Assembly (NCBI GenBank): GCA_017477505.1
Contig: JAFUVQ010000063.1
Location: 1 to 36,764, forward strand
Length of the DNA: 36,764 nt
Direction: 5' to 3'
Source of the DNA: Eubacterium sp.
GTDB taxonomy: Bacteria > Bacillota > Clostridia > Lachnospirales > Lachnospiraceae
The notes under the pieces are model-generated. The model was given only the letters and a program-made list of their open reading frames with translations. It did no database searches and was not told where the DNA came from. Both the position numbers and the translations under genes were made by a program. Shown piece by piece: positions 16,090 to 25,080 of the stretch. Each line of letters begins with the position of its first letter. Positions within the stretch are counted from its first letter, which is position 1.

Positions 16090-17487
16090 ATGGCCACTAC
16101 TAAGAAAAGGAAGAAAAAACGCAAAAAAGTCGTAAAATTTAATAACGTCATACGAATGAACTTTGCTGTCATTTTATTCTTCATCATTCTGATATATGTG
16201 GCAGCCAGTGCATTCATCTCCATGACCAAGGAGACCATCTCCATATACGAGGTAAGAGAGAGTAATATCAATAATAACTTTAACCTCACAGGGGTTGCCA
16301 TACGTAAGGAAAATGTAGTTAAGACTCACAAGTCGGGCTATGTCTGCTATTTCGCCAGAGAAGGCGAGAAAGTCAGCAGTGGCTATAATGTATGTGCGGT
16401 TGATGAAACCGGTGATGTCATTAACTCCATCTCAATTGCGGGAGATGATTCATATACCCTTACTGACGAGGACTATACATCCATAAGAGACCTCATTTCC
16501 TCATATAAAATGAATTATTCAAATGAGGAATTCTATGAGATATACAGTTTCAAGGATACGGTTCTTGATAAGGTTTATGAGCTTTCAAGCAGCATTCTGA
16601 ATGATACCATCTCCAATGAAAGTGCAACAGTAAGATCAACTCTTGAAAAGATTTCTTCATCCACAAGCGGAATAGTTCTTTATTCCACAGACGGTTATGA
16701 GGATATCACACTGAGTTCAATAAAAGATTCGGATTTTGACAAATCCAACTATGTTAAGAATTCCCTGAAGACCGGCGATATAATCAGTACCGGTACACCG
16801 GTATTTAAATTGATAACCGATGAGAACTGGTCCGTTATCTGTCAGATTACCGCAGATCAGGCAGCAAGACTCAAGAATCTTGAATATCTTACATTTAACC
16901 TTAATGGTTCTGAAGAAATGTATGTCAACAACTATGAGATCGAGACAAGGGGAGAACAGAATTATCTCATAATCAATCTCAACAAATATATGATTGAATT
17001 CATTTCAGACAGATTCCTGAATGTGGAAGTGGTTCTTGACAGATTCGAAGGCCTGAAGGTTCCGAATACTTCCATAGTGGATAAAGAAGTATATACTATT
17101 CAGGAAAAATATATAACCAAGGATGGAAATACCAACACTCTCAGAACTCAGTCCGTTGATGAGAACGGAAATATAGTTACTCTGAACAAGAATGTAAAGG
17201 TATATAAAGAGGTTGACGGCATATACTATGTAGATCCTGAGGATCTGGAGACCACGGACGTATTGGTAAGTACTGACGGCAAGGATACCATAGGAGTTTC
17301 ACTGGTTCAGACAGGAATACTGAAGGGCGTATATATAGTTAATCAGGGTATAGCTGATTTCAATATGATCGATATCCTTAAAGACGGTGATGAATTTGTT
17401 ATAGTAAGCAAAGAAAGCGGTCTGAAGGAATTTGATAAGATAGTCATGAACTCCGACAAAGTAACGGAGAATCAGATAGTTTACTAG
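16090..17487 (+). CDS. HlyD-like membrane-anchored protein of the division cluster
   Basis: The 465-residue protein opens with a very basic stretch (KKRKKKRKKVVK), then one membrane segment (about residues 25-45) and an extracytoplasmic part. Segments around residues 75-110 and 230-265 look like the two halves of a lipoyl/barrel-sandwich domain, as in HlyD-type adaptors, with helical and beta-rich parts between and after. AAAGG precedes the ATG. No ABC transporter or TolC-like gene is nearby, and the next genes are yggS, sepF and divIVA, so export is doubtful and a wall or division role is as likely. This is a fairly common neighbour of yggS in Lachnospiraceae as I recall. Function unknown. 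Confidence 0.7.
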   Translation: MATTKKRKKKRKKVVKFNNVIRMNFAVILFFIILIYVAASAFISMTKETISIYEVRESNINNNFNLTGVAIRKENVVKTHKSGYVCYFAREGEKVSSGYNVCAVDETGDVINSISIAGDDSYTLTDEDYTSIRDLISSYKMNYSNEEFYEIYSFKDTVLDKVYELSSSILNDTISNESATVRSTLEKISSSTSGIVLYSTDGYEDITLSSIKDSDFDKSNYVKNSLKTGDIISTGTPVFKLITDENWSVICQITADQAARLKNLEYLTFNLNGSEEMYVNNYEIETRGEQNYLIINLNKYMIEFISDRFLNVEVVLDRFEGLKVPNTSIVDKEVYTIQEKYITKDGNTNTLRTQSVDENGNIVTLNKNVKVYKEVDGIYYVDPEDLETTDVLVSTDGKDTIGVSLVQTGILKGVYIVNQGIADFNMIDILKDGDEFVIVSKESGLKEFDKIVMNSDKVTENQIVY

Positions 17488-17506
17488 TATAGTGAGGTGT
17501 TTATTG

Positions 17507-18199
17507 ATGTTGTATGACAATTATAAAGAGGTTCAGAATAATATCATAAAGGCCTGTGAAAAGGCCGGCCGTAATCCTGACGAGGTAACACTTATAGCTG
17601 TCAGCAAAACAAAACCGCTCAGCGATATAGAGGAACTTATATCCTACGGTGTTAAAGAATTCGGCGAAAACAAACCACAGGAGATGAAGCAGAAGATAGA
17701 AGAAGTCAGTACACCTGTCAATTTTCATCTTATCGGTCATCTTCAGACAAATAAAGTCAAATACGTTGTCGGAAAGGCTGTCCTCATTCATTCAGTTGAT
17801 TCCATGCATCTTGCGGAAGCTATCGAAAAAGAATCCGCAAAAAAGGATATTATCACTGATATACTTATTGAGGTAAATATGGCGGAAGAGGAAACAAAAT
17901 TCGGACTTTCCGCCAAAGATACTGAAAGTCTGGTAAGAGAGATAAGCTCACTTCCTCATATCAGGATAAAAGGTCTTATGACTATAGCTCCATTTGTGGA
18001 TGATCCCGAAGAAAACCGCCCCGTCTTTAGGGCTATGAAGGAATTATTACTTGACATAAAATCGAAAAACATAGATAATGTTGACATGAATATTTTGTCG
18101 ATGGGAATGACAAATGACTACATGGTTGCAGTAGAAGAAGGCTCTACTATGGTAAGAGTCGGTACTGCAATTTTTGGTGCGAGGAATTATAATATTTAA
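17507..18199 (+). CDS. yggS: YggS family PLP homeostasis protein (PLPBP)
   Basis: I chose the ATG at 17507 because GAGGTG ends seven bases before it and it gives MLYDNYKEVQNN, the usual start; a GTG at 17492 is in frame but overlaps that site. The product has 230 residues. K34 in AVSKTKP is the PLP-binding lysine; other marks are FGENKPQEMKQK, HLIGHLQTNK and LSMGMTNDY. The protein is a single-domain alanine-racemase-fold PLP carrier that balances vitamin B6 and amino-acid pools. In Gram-positives it is commonly encoded beside sepF (as ylmE), as here. Confidence 0.95.
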   Translation: MLYDNYKEVQNNIIKACEKAGRNPDEVTLIAVSKTKPLSDIEELISYGVKEFGENKPQEMKQKIEEVSTPVNFHLIGHLQTNKVKYVVGKAVLIHSVDSMHLAEAIEKESAKKDIITDILIEVNMAEEETKFGLSAKDTESLVREISSLPHIRIKGLMTIAPFVDDPEENRPVFRAMKELLLDIKSKNIDNVDMNILSMGMTNDYMVAVEEGSTMVRVGTAIFGARNYNI

Positions 18200-18210
18200 G
18201 GAGTGAAAAA

Positions 18211-18885
18211 ATGCCTAATTTCAAGAGCTTCCTTGACCGTTTCAGGGTTCAGGATAATGATGATTACGATGATGACGAGTATGATGAGGACATCTTCGAT
18301 GATGATGAGGAAGACGAAGCCGATGATGTCTTTGGATTTGGAAGAAGGAAGAAAGAAAAGGCAAAGGCTCCTGAAGAAGAACGCCCGAGCTATTCAAAAC
18401 CTGCTACTCAGTCTGATAGAGACAGAAGCAGCTACAGCTATTCCAGATCATCTTCAAATACCGGAAGTACCGGATACTCCAGAGAAAAGAAATCATCATA
18501 TTCTTCTCAGCCTGCTCCTGCAAAGGAATCACCTTTCAGAAGTGCCGGAAATGTAGTTTCAATGGCACAGGCTCCTGTAGAGAAAAGGCCTTACAGACCT
18601 TCAAGTGAAGTATATGTTATAAAGCCTCAGGGCTTTGATGATGCACAGACAGTTGCTGATTTCCTTAAGAGCGGAAAGACAATCGTGATTAACCTTGAAG
18701 GACTTGAACTTGATCCGGCTCAGAGAATCATAGATTTCATCGGTGGTGCCTGCTATGGCATGAACGGTGAGCTTAAAGCCATATCTTCTACAATATTTAT
18801 AGCAGCACCTGATAATATTGAAGTTTCAGGTGACCTTCGTGACGAGATAGAGACGACTCTGTCGCCACAGCTTGGAAGATATTAG
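18211..18885 (+). CDS. sepF: Cell division protein SepF
   Basis: The 224-residue protein begins with a short amphipathic membrane-binding helix (MPNFKSFLDRFR), then a highly acidic Asp/Glu stretch (about residues 14-45), a Ser/Tyr-rich flexible linker, and the SepF domain (about 135-215) with VYVIKPQGFDDAQTVADFL and FIGGACYGMNGE. SepF bundles FtsZ filaments and ties them to the membrane. AAGGAG lies seven bases before the ATG. The linker is longer than in Bacillus SepF (about 150 residues in all). Confidence 0.95.
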   Translation: MPNFKSFLDRFRVQDNDDYDDDEYDEDIFDDDEEDEADDVFGFGRRKKEKAKAPEEERPSYSKPATQSDRDRSSYSYSRSSSNTGSTGYSREKKSSYSSQPAPAKESPFRSAGNVVSMAQAPVEKRPYRPSSEVYVIKPQGFDDAQTVADFLKSGKTIVINLEGLELDPAQRIIDFIGGACYGMNGELKAISSTIFIAAPDNIEVSGDLRDEIETTLSPQLGRY

Positions 18886-18917
18886 GGGTATGTATACTAA
18901 AGGGGGATTAAGTTAGT

Positions 18918-19664
18918 ATGTTAACACCTGTAGACGTTAAGCAAAAGAGATTTAAAGGTGGAATCGGTTATGACAAAAATGATGTAAATGCATTTTTTGA
19001 TGAAGTCGTAGCCAGTTACCAGGAACAATATAAGACAAATGCTGAGCTTAAAGAAAAGATTATCACATTAACCGATGAGAATCAGCATTATAAGATCATG
19101 GAGGAAGACCTCCAGAAACGTCTTATGCTTGCAGAGAAGAATACTGAGGTTTCCAGGTCAAATGCAGAAAGAGAAGCCAAGACCATAGAGATGGAAGCAA
19201 AGTCCAGAGCAAGCGAGATAGTGAGTCAGGCCTATGTTGAACTCGATGAGATTCAGAACAAGATAAAAGAGCTTGAAACAAAATATGCCGAGTATAAAAG
19301 CGGTTTCGCTGAACTTGTCATGTCACAGTTTAAATATCTTGAGCTCCATGATATCGATCCTGAGGCAATGATTGATCCTAATTATGCCAGCGGCAAGAAA
19401 TCTTCATCAGGCGGTCATTCATTTGGAGATGATTCAGGCGGACTCGGTGCTCCAAGTTCTATCGGTTCTTCCAGAGAAGATAAAAGAAGCAACGCTTCCA
19501 ATGTCTATGGTACAACTCTTGGCGGCGAAGGAATTGATCCTTTCGGTTCATCACCGCTCACAGATGTGACCTCACTTGACGATCTCTTTAATGCACCTAT
19601 CAAGCCTACATCCATGAAAAACAGTGATAAGATCAAACCTACAAAGAATCTTACTACTGACTAG
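18918..19664 (+). CDS. divIVA: DivIVA domain protein
   Basis: The 248-residue protein begins with the membrane-curvature-binding DivIVA domain (LTPVDVKQKRFKGG, then YDKNDVNAFFDEV), followed by a long coiled coil (about residues 35-140) and a Gly/Ser-rich, probably disordered tail (about 150-248). It would mark poles and septa and recruit division or wall factors. The GGGGG ribosome binding site is a little far (about 12 bases) from the ATG. Order yggS-sepF-divIVA follows the usual ylm cluster, with ylmG and ylmH missing. Confidence 0.93.
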   Translation: MLTPVDVKQKRFKGGIGYDKNDVNAFFDEVVASYQEQYKTNAELKEKIITLTDENQHYKIMEEDLQKRLMLAEKNTEVSRSNAEREAKTIEMEAKSRASEIVSQAYVELDEIQNKIKELETKYAEYKSGFAELVMSQFKYLELHDIDPEAMIDPNYASGKKSSSGGHSFGDDSGGLGAPSSIGSSREDKRSNASNVYGTTLGGEGIDPFGSSPLTDVTSLDDLFNAPIKPTSMKNSDKIKPTKNLTTD

Positions 19665-19687
19665 GTTACATTTAGGAGTAGTTATTA

Positions 19688-20779
19688 ATGAACGAATTGA
19701 CCGTATTATATGATGGAAAGCCATCTTATAATATAACTTACAAAAATGATTTCAATGCATTATCTGAATATGCTGAAAGCCTGAATCTTTCCGAAAGGAA
19801 GGTTATGGTCATTTCAGATTCCAAAGTAGCATCCCTTTATATGGATGCTATTTTGTGTGTTATGAAAGAGTATTCACCCTATGTTTCTTCATTTGTTTTC
19901 CCTGAAGGAGAGCAGAGCAAGAATCTGGACGTTGTCAGAGATGCATATACCAGACTGATTGAAGAGAAATTTGACAGGCGTGACCTCATAGTTGCACTTG
20001 GCGGCGGAGTAACCGGTGATATGGCCGGATTTACCGCAGCAACATACCTTCGTGGTATTGACTTTATACAGATACCTACAACACTTCTTTCCATGGTGGA
20101 TTCAAGTATAGGCGGAAAGACCGGCGTTGATTTTGATTCATACAAGAATATGGTCGGTGCCTTTTATATGCCTCGACTCGTATATATGAATCTCAGCGTT
20201 CTGAGAAGCCTTGATGAAAGACAGTATGTATCAGGTATGGGAGAGGTTATCAAATCGGCTCTGCTTAAAGATGCTGATTTCTATGACTGGCTGGGTTCCC
20301 ATAACATTACATTTGACAAAATAAGTGACGAAGACCTTTATACCATGGTTTATCGCTGCAATCTCATCAAGAAAGCTGTAGTTGAAAATGATCCGACCGA
20401 AAAAGGCGAAAGAGCTCTTCTCAATCTTGGACATACCCTGGGGCATGCCATTGAAAAGTACATGAACTTTAAGCTTCTTCATGGTGAGTGTGTTTGTATA
20501 GGCTGTATTCTCGCAGCTTACATTTCCATGAAAAAAGGCTTTATAGACGAGACTGTTTTTAATAATATCAAAGATATTTTCAACAGATTCAGTCTTCCGG
20601 TTCTTTCGGATTATACTGACAATGTTGACCTGGACAAGATCATTTCATATACAAAAAATGACAAAAAAGCTGTTGGTAACAGCATCAAATTTATATTATT
20701 AAAAGGAATCGGTGAAGCTTTCATATCCATGGATGTTACGGATGATGATATGAGAAATGCAATGGAAAACTGTTTATGA
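19688..20779 (+). CDS. aroB: 3-Dehydroquinate synthase
   Basis: The 363-residue protein shows the NAD-binding GGGVTGDMAGF, the LRGIDFIQIPTTLL and SIGGKTGVD blocks, and the metal-ligand region LNLGHTLGHAIE plus LHGE. It converts DAHP to 3-dehydroquinate, step two of the shikimate pathway. AGGAG lies before the ATG. It is out of its pathway here: it sits between divIVA and lspA, a position that holds ileS in many Firmicutes, and overlaps lspA by four bases (ATGA). Confidence 0.96.
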   Translation: MNELTVLYDGKPSYNITYKNDFNALSEYAESLNLSERKVMVISDSKVASLYMDAILCVMKEYSPYVSSFVFPEGEQSKNLDVVRDAYTRLIEEKFDRRDLIVALGGGVTGDMAGFTAATYLRGIDFIQIPTTLLSMVDSSIGGKTGVDFDSYKNMVGAFYMPRLVYMNLSVLRSLDERQYVSGMGEVIKSALLKDADFYDWLGSHNITFDKISDEDLYTMVYRCNLIKKAVVENDPTEKGERALLNLGHTLGHAIEKYMNFKLLHGECVCIGCILAAYISMKKGFIDETVFNNIKDIFNRFSLPVLSDYTDNVDLDKIISYTKNDKKAVGNSIKFILLKGIGEAFISMDVTDDDMRNAMENCL

Positions 20780-21375
20780 AAAAAAGATACTTTGCAGCAG
20801 GAATCAGCGTTATACTGCTTGCGATAATAGACCAGATAATTAAATATTTTGTTGTAAAGAATATGGAATTCGGTGTATATAAACCCGTGATAGGTGATAT
20901 ACTCGGACTCGAATATATACAGAATACAGGTTCTGCCTGGGGAATGTTAAGCAAATATACCTTTATCCTTACGATCCTTTCCGTCGTAATTCTGCTTGCG
21001 GTTGTTTATGCATATAAAAATGTCAGCTGTTCCGACAGATACAGGATCATAAGAATCCTTATGGTCTTTGTTGCAGGCGGTGCCATAGGAAACCTTATCG
21101 ACAGGATAAGACTCAAATATGTAGTTGATTATATATATGTAAAATATATCAATTTCCCGGTATTCAATTTTGCGGATATCTGCGTTACCGTATCCATGAT
21201 ACTCCTGATACTGCTTATCATCTTTAAGTTTAACGGGAAAGATTTCGATGTCATCCTTGGTGAAGCATCATTTAATGAATCAGGAGAATACGTATATAAG
21301 CACCCTGAAAAGGCAGAGATATCTGAGACTGATGATAAAAATGATACCGATAATGAATCTGATTCTGATGAATAA
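20776..21375 (+). CDS. lspA: Lipoprotein signal peptidase (signal peptidase II)
   Basis: The 199-residue protein has four membrane segments and both catalytic aspartate motifs, GNLIDRI and FNFADIC, with QNTGSAWGM earlier. It cleaves prolipoproteins after lipid addition. The start overlaps the aroB stop (ATGA), implying coupled translation. A tail of about 35 residues rich in Asp, Glu and Ser (ending DNESDSDE) is longer than in most LspA proteins and would face the cytoplasm. Confidence 0.95.
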   Translation: MKKRYFAAGISVILLAIIDQIIKYFVVKNMEFGVYKPVIGDILGLEYIQNTGSAWGMLSKYTFILTILSVVILLAVVYAYKNVSCSDRYRIIRILMVFVAGGAIGNLIDRIRLKYVVDYIYVKYINFPVFNFADICVTVSMILLILLIIFKFNGKDFDVILGEASFNESGEYVYKHPEKAEISETDDKNDTDNESDSDE

Positions 21376-21419
21376 CCTGATTCAGATATAATCAAAAGGC
21401 AGCCTGGCTGGTTCATATT

Positions 21420-22415
21420 ATGATGAGAAATAACGAAATTTCAAATAATTATGATACGGAAAATATACTAACTGAAGATATTTTAACAGATGATATTCCG
21501 TCCGATGACAAGGAGATCATCACCATAGAAGAAGATACTTGCAATGAAAGACTGGACAAGTATCTTTCTTTGATTTATCCCGAACTGTCCCGTTCATTTA
21601 TCCAGGGTCTTATAAAGGATGGAAATGTTTTTGTAAATGAAAAGACTGCCAAGGCCAGTCTTAAACTCAAGACCGGTGACATTCTTTCAGTATATATACC
21701 GGAGCCGGAAGAATTAGGCGTAGAACCTGAAGATATTCCGCTGGATATAGTTTATGAGGACGCGGATATTATCATTGTAAATAAGCCACAGGGCATGGTG
21801 GTACATCCCGCCAATGGTCATTTTACCGGAACGCTTGTAAATGCGCTTCTGTATCACTGCAAGGATCTTTCAGGTGTAAATGGAGTGATGCGTCCCGGAA
21901 TAGTCCATAGAATCGATATGGATACATCAGGGCTTCTGGTTGTCTGCAAAAACGATAATGCCCACAAAGCACTCTCGGAACAGTTCAGTGTACACAGCAT
22001 TACCAGAGTATATACAGCCATATGTCACGGAACTATTGCCGAGGGAACTGAAGGCCCCGTAGATAAGCCTATTGGAAGGTCCAAAAAAGACAGAAAGAAA
22101 ATGGCCATAGATCCCGGAGGAAGAAGAGCGGTAACTCATTATAAGGCCGTACGTAAGCTTAAGGATGACTTTACACTCATAGAATGCCGCCTGGAAACCG
22201 GAAGGACCCACCAGATAAGAGTCCATATGGCATCCCTGAATCATCCGATTCTTGGAGATCCGGTTTATGGGCCGAAGAAATGCCCTTATAATCTGAAGGG
22301 ACAGCTTCTGCACGCAGGCACTTTGGGATTTATACATCCCTCAACAGGCGAGTATATGGAATTCCACAGTGAACTTCCTGAGCACTTCAAAAAGATACTC
22401 AATATATTAAGTTAA
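21420..22415 (+). CDS. rluD: RluD-type 23S rRNA pseudouridine synthase
   Basis: The 331-residue protein has an acidic N-terminal lead (about residues 1-40), an S4 RNA-binding domain (CNERLDKYLS...GNVFVN, about 40-100) and the catalytic domain with HRIDMDTSGLLVV, where the aspartate after RI is the nucleophile. It would isomerise uridines in 23S rRNA. lspA-rluD is the standard Firmicute order. No clear ribosome binding site precedes the ATG pair at 21420-21425, so the exact start is uncertain. Confidence 0.94.
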   Translation: MMRNNEISNNYDTENILTEDILTDDIPSDDKEIITIEEDTCNERLDKYLSLIYPELSRSFIQGLIKDGNVFVNEKTAKASLKLKTGDILSVYIPEPEELGVEPEDIPLDIVYEDADIIIVNKPQGMVVHPANGHFTGTLVNALLYHCKDLSGVNGVMRPGIVHRIDMDTSGLLVVCKNDNAHKALSEQFSVHSITRVYTAICHGTIAEGTEGPVDKPIGRSKKDRKKMAIDPGGRRAVTHYKAVRKLKDDFTLIECRLETGRTHQIRVHMASLNHPILGDPVYGPKKCPYNLKGQLLHAGTLGFIHPSTGEYMEFHSELPEHFKKILNILS

Positions 22416-22422
22416 ATGCATC

Positions 22423-22450
22423 AGTTTACGATAACAATATTATGTAAATT
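22423..22450. other. Candidate dif-like site (11-6-11 form)
   Basis: In the short gap between rluD and pepD lies a left arm AGTTTACGATA (22423-22433), a six-base centre ACAATA and a right arm TTATGTAAATT (22440-22450). The right arm resembles the XerD-binding arm of classical dif sites, and the two arms match as an inverted repeat at 7 of 11 positions. It abuts the pepD ribosome binding site. Chance is a real alternative in AT-rich DNA: the same right-arm octamer also occurs at 2634. Confidence 0.3.
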
Positions 22451-22461
22451 AGGAGGAGATC

Positions 22462-23940
22462 ATGTCAGTATTAGGAGAACTCGAACCCAAGAAAGTCTTT
22501 TATTATTTTGAACAGATAGCATCTATTCCTCATGGATCCGGCGACACGAAGAGAATCAGTGATTATATCAGTCTCTTTGCTGAAAGAAGAGGGCTGAGAT
22601 ACCATCAGGACAGCAAGAACAATGTCATCATATGGAAAAGCGCCTCCGACGGTGCTGAAAATGCTCCGGCTGTAATCCTCCAGGGACATATGGACATGGT
22701 ATGTGAAAAAGAAGACTGGTGTGATATTGACTTTGAGAGTGACGGACTTTCCCTTAAGCTGGAGAATGGTATTATATCTGCTGAAGGTACGACACTCGGC
22801 GGCGATGACGGAATAGCCGTTGCATACATGCTTGCTCTTCTGGATTCCGATGAGCTTGTTCATCCACCTCTTGAATGTGTTTTTACCGTAGATGAAGAGA
22901 TAGGCTTACTCGGTGCAACATCCCTTGATGTATCACTTCTTAAGGGCAGATATATGATAAATCTGGATTCTGAGGATGAAGGACATATTATGGCCGGGTG
23001 CGCAGGAGGCACAACCATAACAGCCCACATTCCTTACGAAAATGAAGTATGTGACAACAGTTCCAGGTACCTTATGAAAGTCTCTGTTACAGGACTTCTG
23101 GGCGGTCATTCCGGACAGGAAATAGATAAAGGAAGGGCAAATGCCGACAGTCTTCTGGGCAGAATTCTTTATACACTGAAGAAGGCAGATCCTTCACTTA
23201 GATTAGTAAGCCTTAAAGGCGGCTCAAAGGATAATGCAATCCCGAGGAATTCATCAGCCTTCATGTATATAAGTGACAAAGCAGCCGTTGCAAATGCAAT
23301 AAAGAATCTGAGACAGGCAGTAAAGACAGAATATCGTACAACCGATCCGGATATTATTATAAATAATGATTACATAGATATTGACGGAAGCATGATCTCA
23401 AGTAAAGTCATGACTTCAGATTCCACAGAAAGAGTCATTTCGGCTCTGTTTACATTTCCAACAGGCTTACAGAGCATGAGTTTTGAGATACCGGGACTTC
23501 CTGAAACATCTCTCAATCTGGGAATCCTGGAGACACGCGATGGCGAAATATGCATGTCTTATATGATCAGAAGCTCAATAAATTCAAAGAAAAGCGAGCT
23601 TTCAGACAAACTTAAATCCTTAACAAATGCATATGGCGGAATAACCACTGTACAAAGCGATTTTTCCGCCTGGGAATATAACCCCGATTCTGAACTCAGA
23701 GATATAATGATCAATACATATAGAAAAATGTTTGATAAGGAACCTGTTATCGAAGTTATACATGCAGCCGTGGAATGCGGTCTTTTTACCGGCAGACTTC
23801 CCGGTCTTGATGCGGTTTCCATAGGTCCGGATATGAAAGATATTCATACGACAAATGAAGCGCTTGATGCAGCAAGTGTCAAAAGAACCTGGGATTATGT
23901 TCTGGAAGTTCTGAAACAGCTTGCAGAAAAACAGAATTAA
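22462..23940 (+). CDS. pepD: Aminoacyl-histidine dipeptidase (M20, PepD)
   Basis: The 492-residue protein starts after AGGAGGAG. Metal-binding signatures are visible: H76 and D78 in LQGHMDMV, D115 in TTLGGDDGIA and E145/E146 in VDEEIGLLG. These di-zinc enzymes hydrolyse Xaa-His and other dipeptides in the cytoplasm, feeding amino acids from peptide uptake. Length is normal. Its stop codon interlocks with that of the opposite-strand recombinase inside TTAA (23937-23940), leaving no room for a terminator, so read-through transcripts would be antisense to the recombinase gene. Confidence 0.93.
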   Translation: MSVLGELEPKKVFYYFEQIASIPHGSGDTKRISDYISLFAERRGLRYHQDSKNNVIIWKSASDGAENAPAVILQGHMDMVCEKEDWCDIDFESDGLSLKLENGIISAEGTTLGGDDGIAVAYMLALLDSDELVHPPLECVFTVDEEIGLLGATSLDVSLLKGRYMINLDSEDEGHIMAGCAGGTTITAHIPYENEVCDNSSRYLMKVSVTGLLGGHSGQEIDKGRANADSLLGRILYTLKKADPSLRLVSLKGGSKDNAIPRNSSAFMYISDKAAVANAIKNLRQAVKTEYRTTDPDIIINNDYIDIDGSMISSKVMTSDSTERVISALFTFPTGLQSMSFEIPGLPETSLNLGILETRDGEICMSYMIRSSINSKKSELSDKLKSLTNAYGGITTVQSDFSAWEYNPDSELRDIMINTYRKMFDKEPVIEVIHAAVECGLFTGRLPGLDAVSIGPDMKDIHTTNEALDAASVKRTWDYVLEVLKQLAEKQN

Positions 23941-24989
23941 TCCTCACGCAGAGTAACAAGGTTACGGACCTTACGTTTCTTGTTTTCATCCATATCTGCG
24001 TAATGTTTACGGGTGGTATTTACGTCACTGTGGCCCAGTACATCGGCTACAAGGTAGATATCACCCGTTTCCTGATAAAGTGCTGTGCCGTAGGTACTTC
24101 TGAGTTTATGAGGCGTTATATGCTTCATAGGAGTTGATCCACGGGCATATTTCTTAACCATATTCTCAACAGAACGTACACTTATACGCTTTCTGTGAGA
24201 GGAGAGGAAGAGTGCATCCTCATGTCCATCAACAGTAATTACCTTTTTTCTTTCTTCTATGTAATCTTTTAAGTATTGTTCGGCTTCATCCGAGAAGAAT
24301 ACATAGGCTTCATTTCCGCCTTTTCGGGTTACTTTTATCCTGGAATTATTAAAATCAATATCATCAAGATTAAGTCCCACACATTCAGAAACACGGATTC
24401 CGGTAGATAACATAAGAGTCATCATGGCAAGATCACGTTTTTTATCTCTTTCATGATAAGCCTGCTGCTTATTTGTCAGACTATTTCCAAATTCAACATT
24501 ATCAAGAAAATCAGCTACTTCATCGGATTCCATACGTATAATGGCTTTATCCTTTATCTTTGGCGTAGCCACTTTTTCAGTAACATTCTGGTCGATCATA
24601 TCATGTATATAAAGGTATTTGAAAAGACCTCTGAGGGCACATAATTTACGTTTCTTGGACCTTGCGTCATTGGTATATTCGCGGCCGTCACGTACATAAT
24701 ATGACAGATAATCCATGTATTCCTCAACATCAAGAGCCGTCAGCTGATTAAGGTCGGAAAGAGAGATTTCTTTTAAAGTTTTTGACTTTAATGTAGGATT
24801 AGTATCATGTAAAAATTCAAAGAAATATTTTATATCATAAGCATAACCTGTACGGGTTCTTGGCTGGGTATTTGATTCAATACCACGAAAATATATTTTT
24901 ACAAAGCCGGGAAGTTCATCGGTGATAGCTTTAAGCCTGATGATCTGTTCCTTAGCATTTTGTTTGCTGTAAGAAGAATTTGATGCCAT
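23937..24989 (-). CDS. Tyrosine recombinase, XerS-like
   Basis: The 350-residue protein has an N-terminal SAM-like core-binding domain (about residues 25-130) and a full catalytic set: R199, K223 (TRKGG), H294, R297 (PHKLR), H320 (LGHSD) and Y330 (KHYADM). It is longer than XerC/XerD (about 295) and close to streptococcal XerS (about 356), with matching RDLA...SG.R.SE and VTRKGG blocks as I recall them. AAAGGT precedes the ATG. No excisionase, phage or transposon genes are nearby, so a housekeeping role in resolving chromosome dimers is likelier than an integrase. A promoter and a dif-like inverted repeat lie just upstream. Confidence 0.88.
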   Translation of the reverse strand: MASNSSYSKQNAKEQIIRLKAITDELPGFVKIYFRGIESNTQPRTRTGYAYDIKYFFEFLHDTNPTLKSKTLKEISLSDLNQLTALDVEEYMDYLSYYVRDGREYTNDARSKKRKLCALRGLFKYLYIHDMIDQNVTEKVATPKIKDKAIIRMESDEVADFLDNVEFGNSLTNKQQAYHERDKKRDLAMMTLMLSTGIRVSECVGLNLDDIDFNNSRIKVTRKGGNEAYVFFSDEAEQYLKDYIEERKKVITVDGHEDALFLSSHRKRISVRSVENMVKKYARGSTPMKHITPHKLRSTYGTALYQETGDIYLVADVLGHSDVNTTRKHYADMDENKKRKVRNLVTLRED

Positions 24990-25080
24990 AAATCATACCT
25001 TTCAAAAATAAAGTTTAAAACAGTAAAATCTACATTTAGTAGACGAAAGTACTACTCTCGACTATATTTAGGCTGTTATT

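Noticed and set aside
17492-17506. GTG at 17492 as yggS start
   Set aside because: It overlaps the ribosome binding site of the better ATG at 17507, which gives the usual family N terminus.
18203-18556. Overlapping ORF in another frame of sepF
   Set aside because: It mirrors the Asp/Ser-rich low-complexity region of sepF, lacks its own ribosome binding site and resembles no family.
23937-24989. Recombinase as phage or transposon integrase
   Set aside because: No phage, excisionase, tRNA or transposon genes nearby, and housekeeping genes on both sides; the length fits a Xer-type protein.
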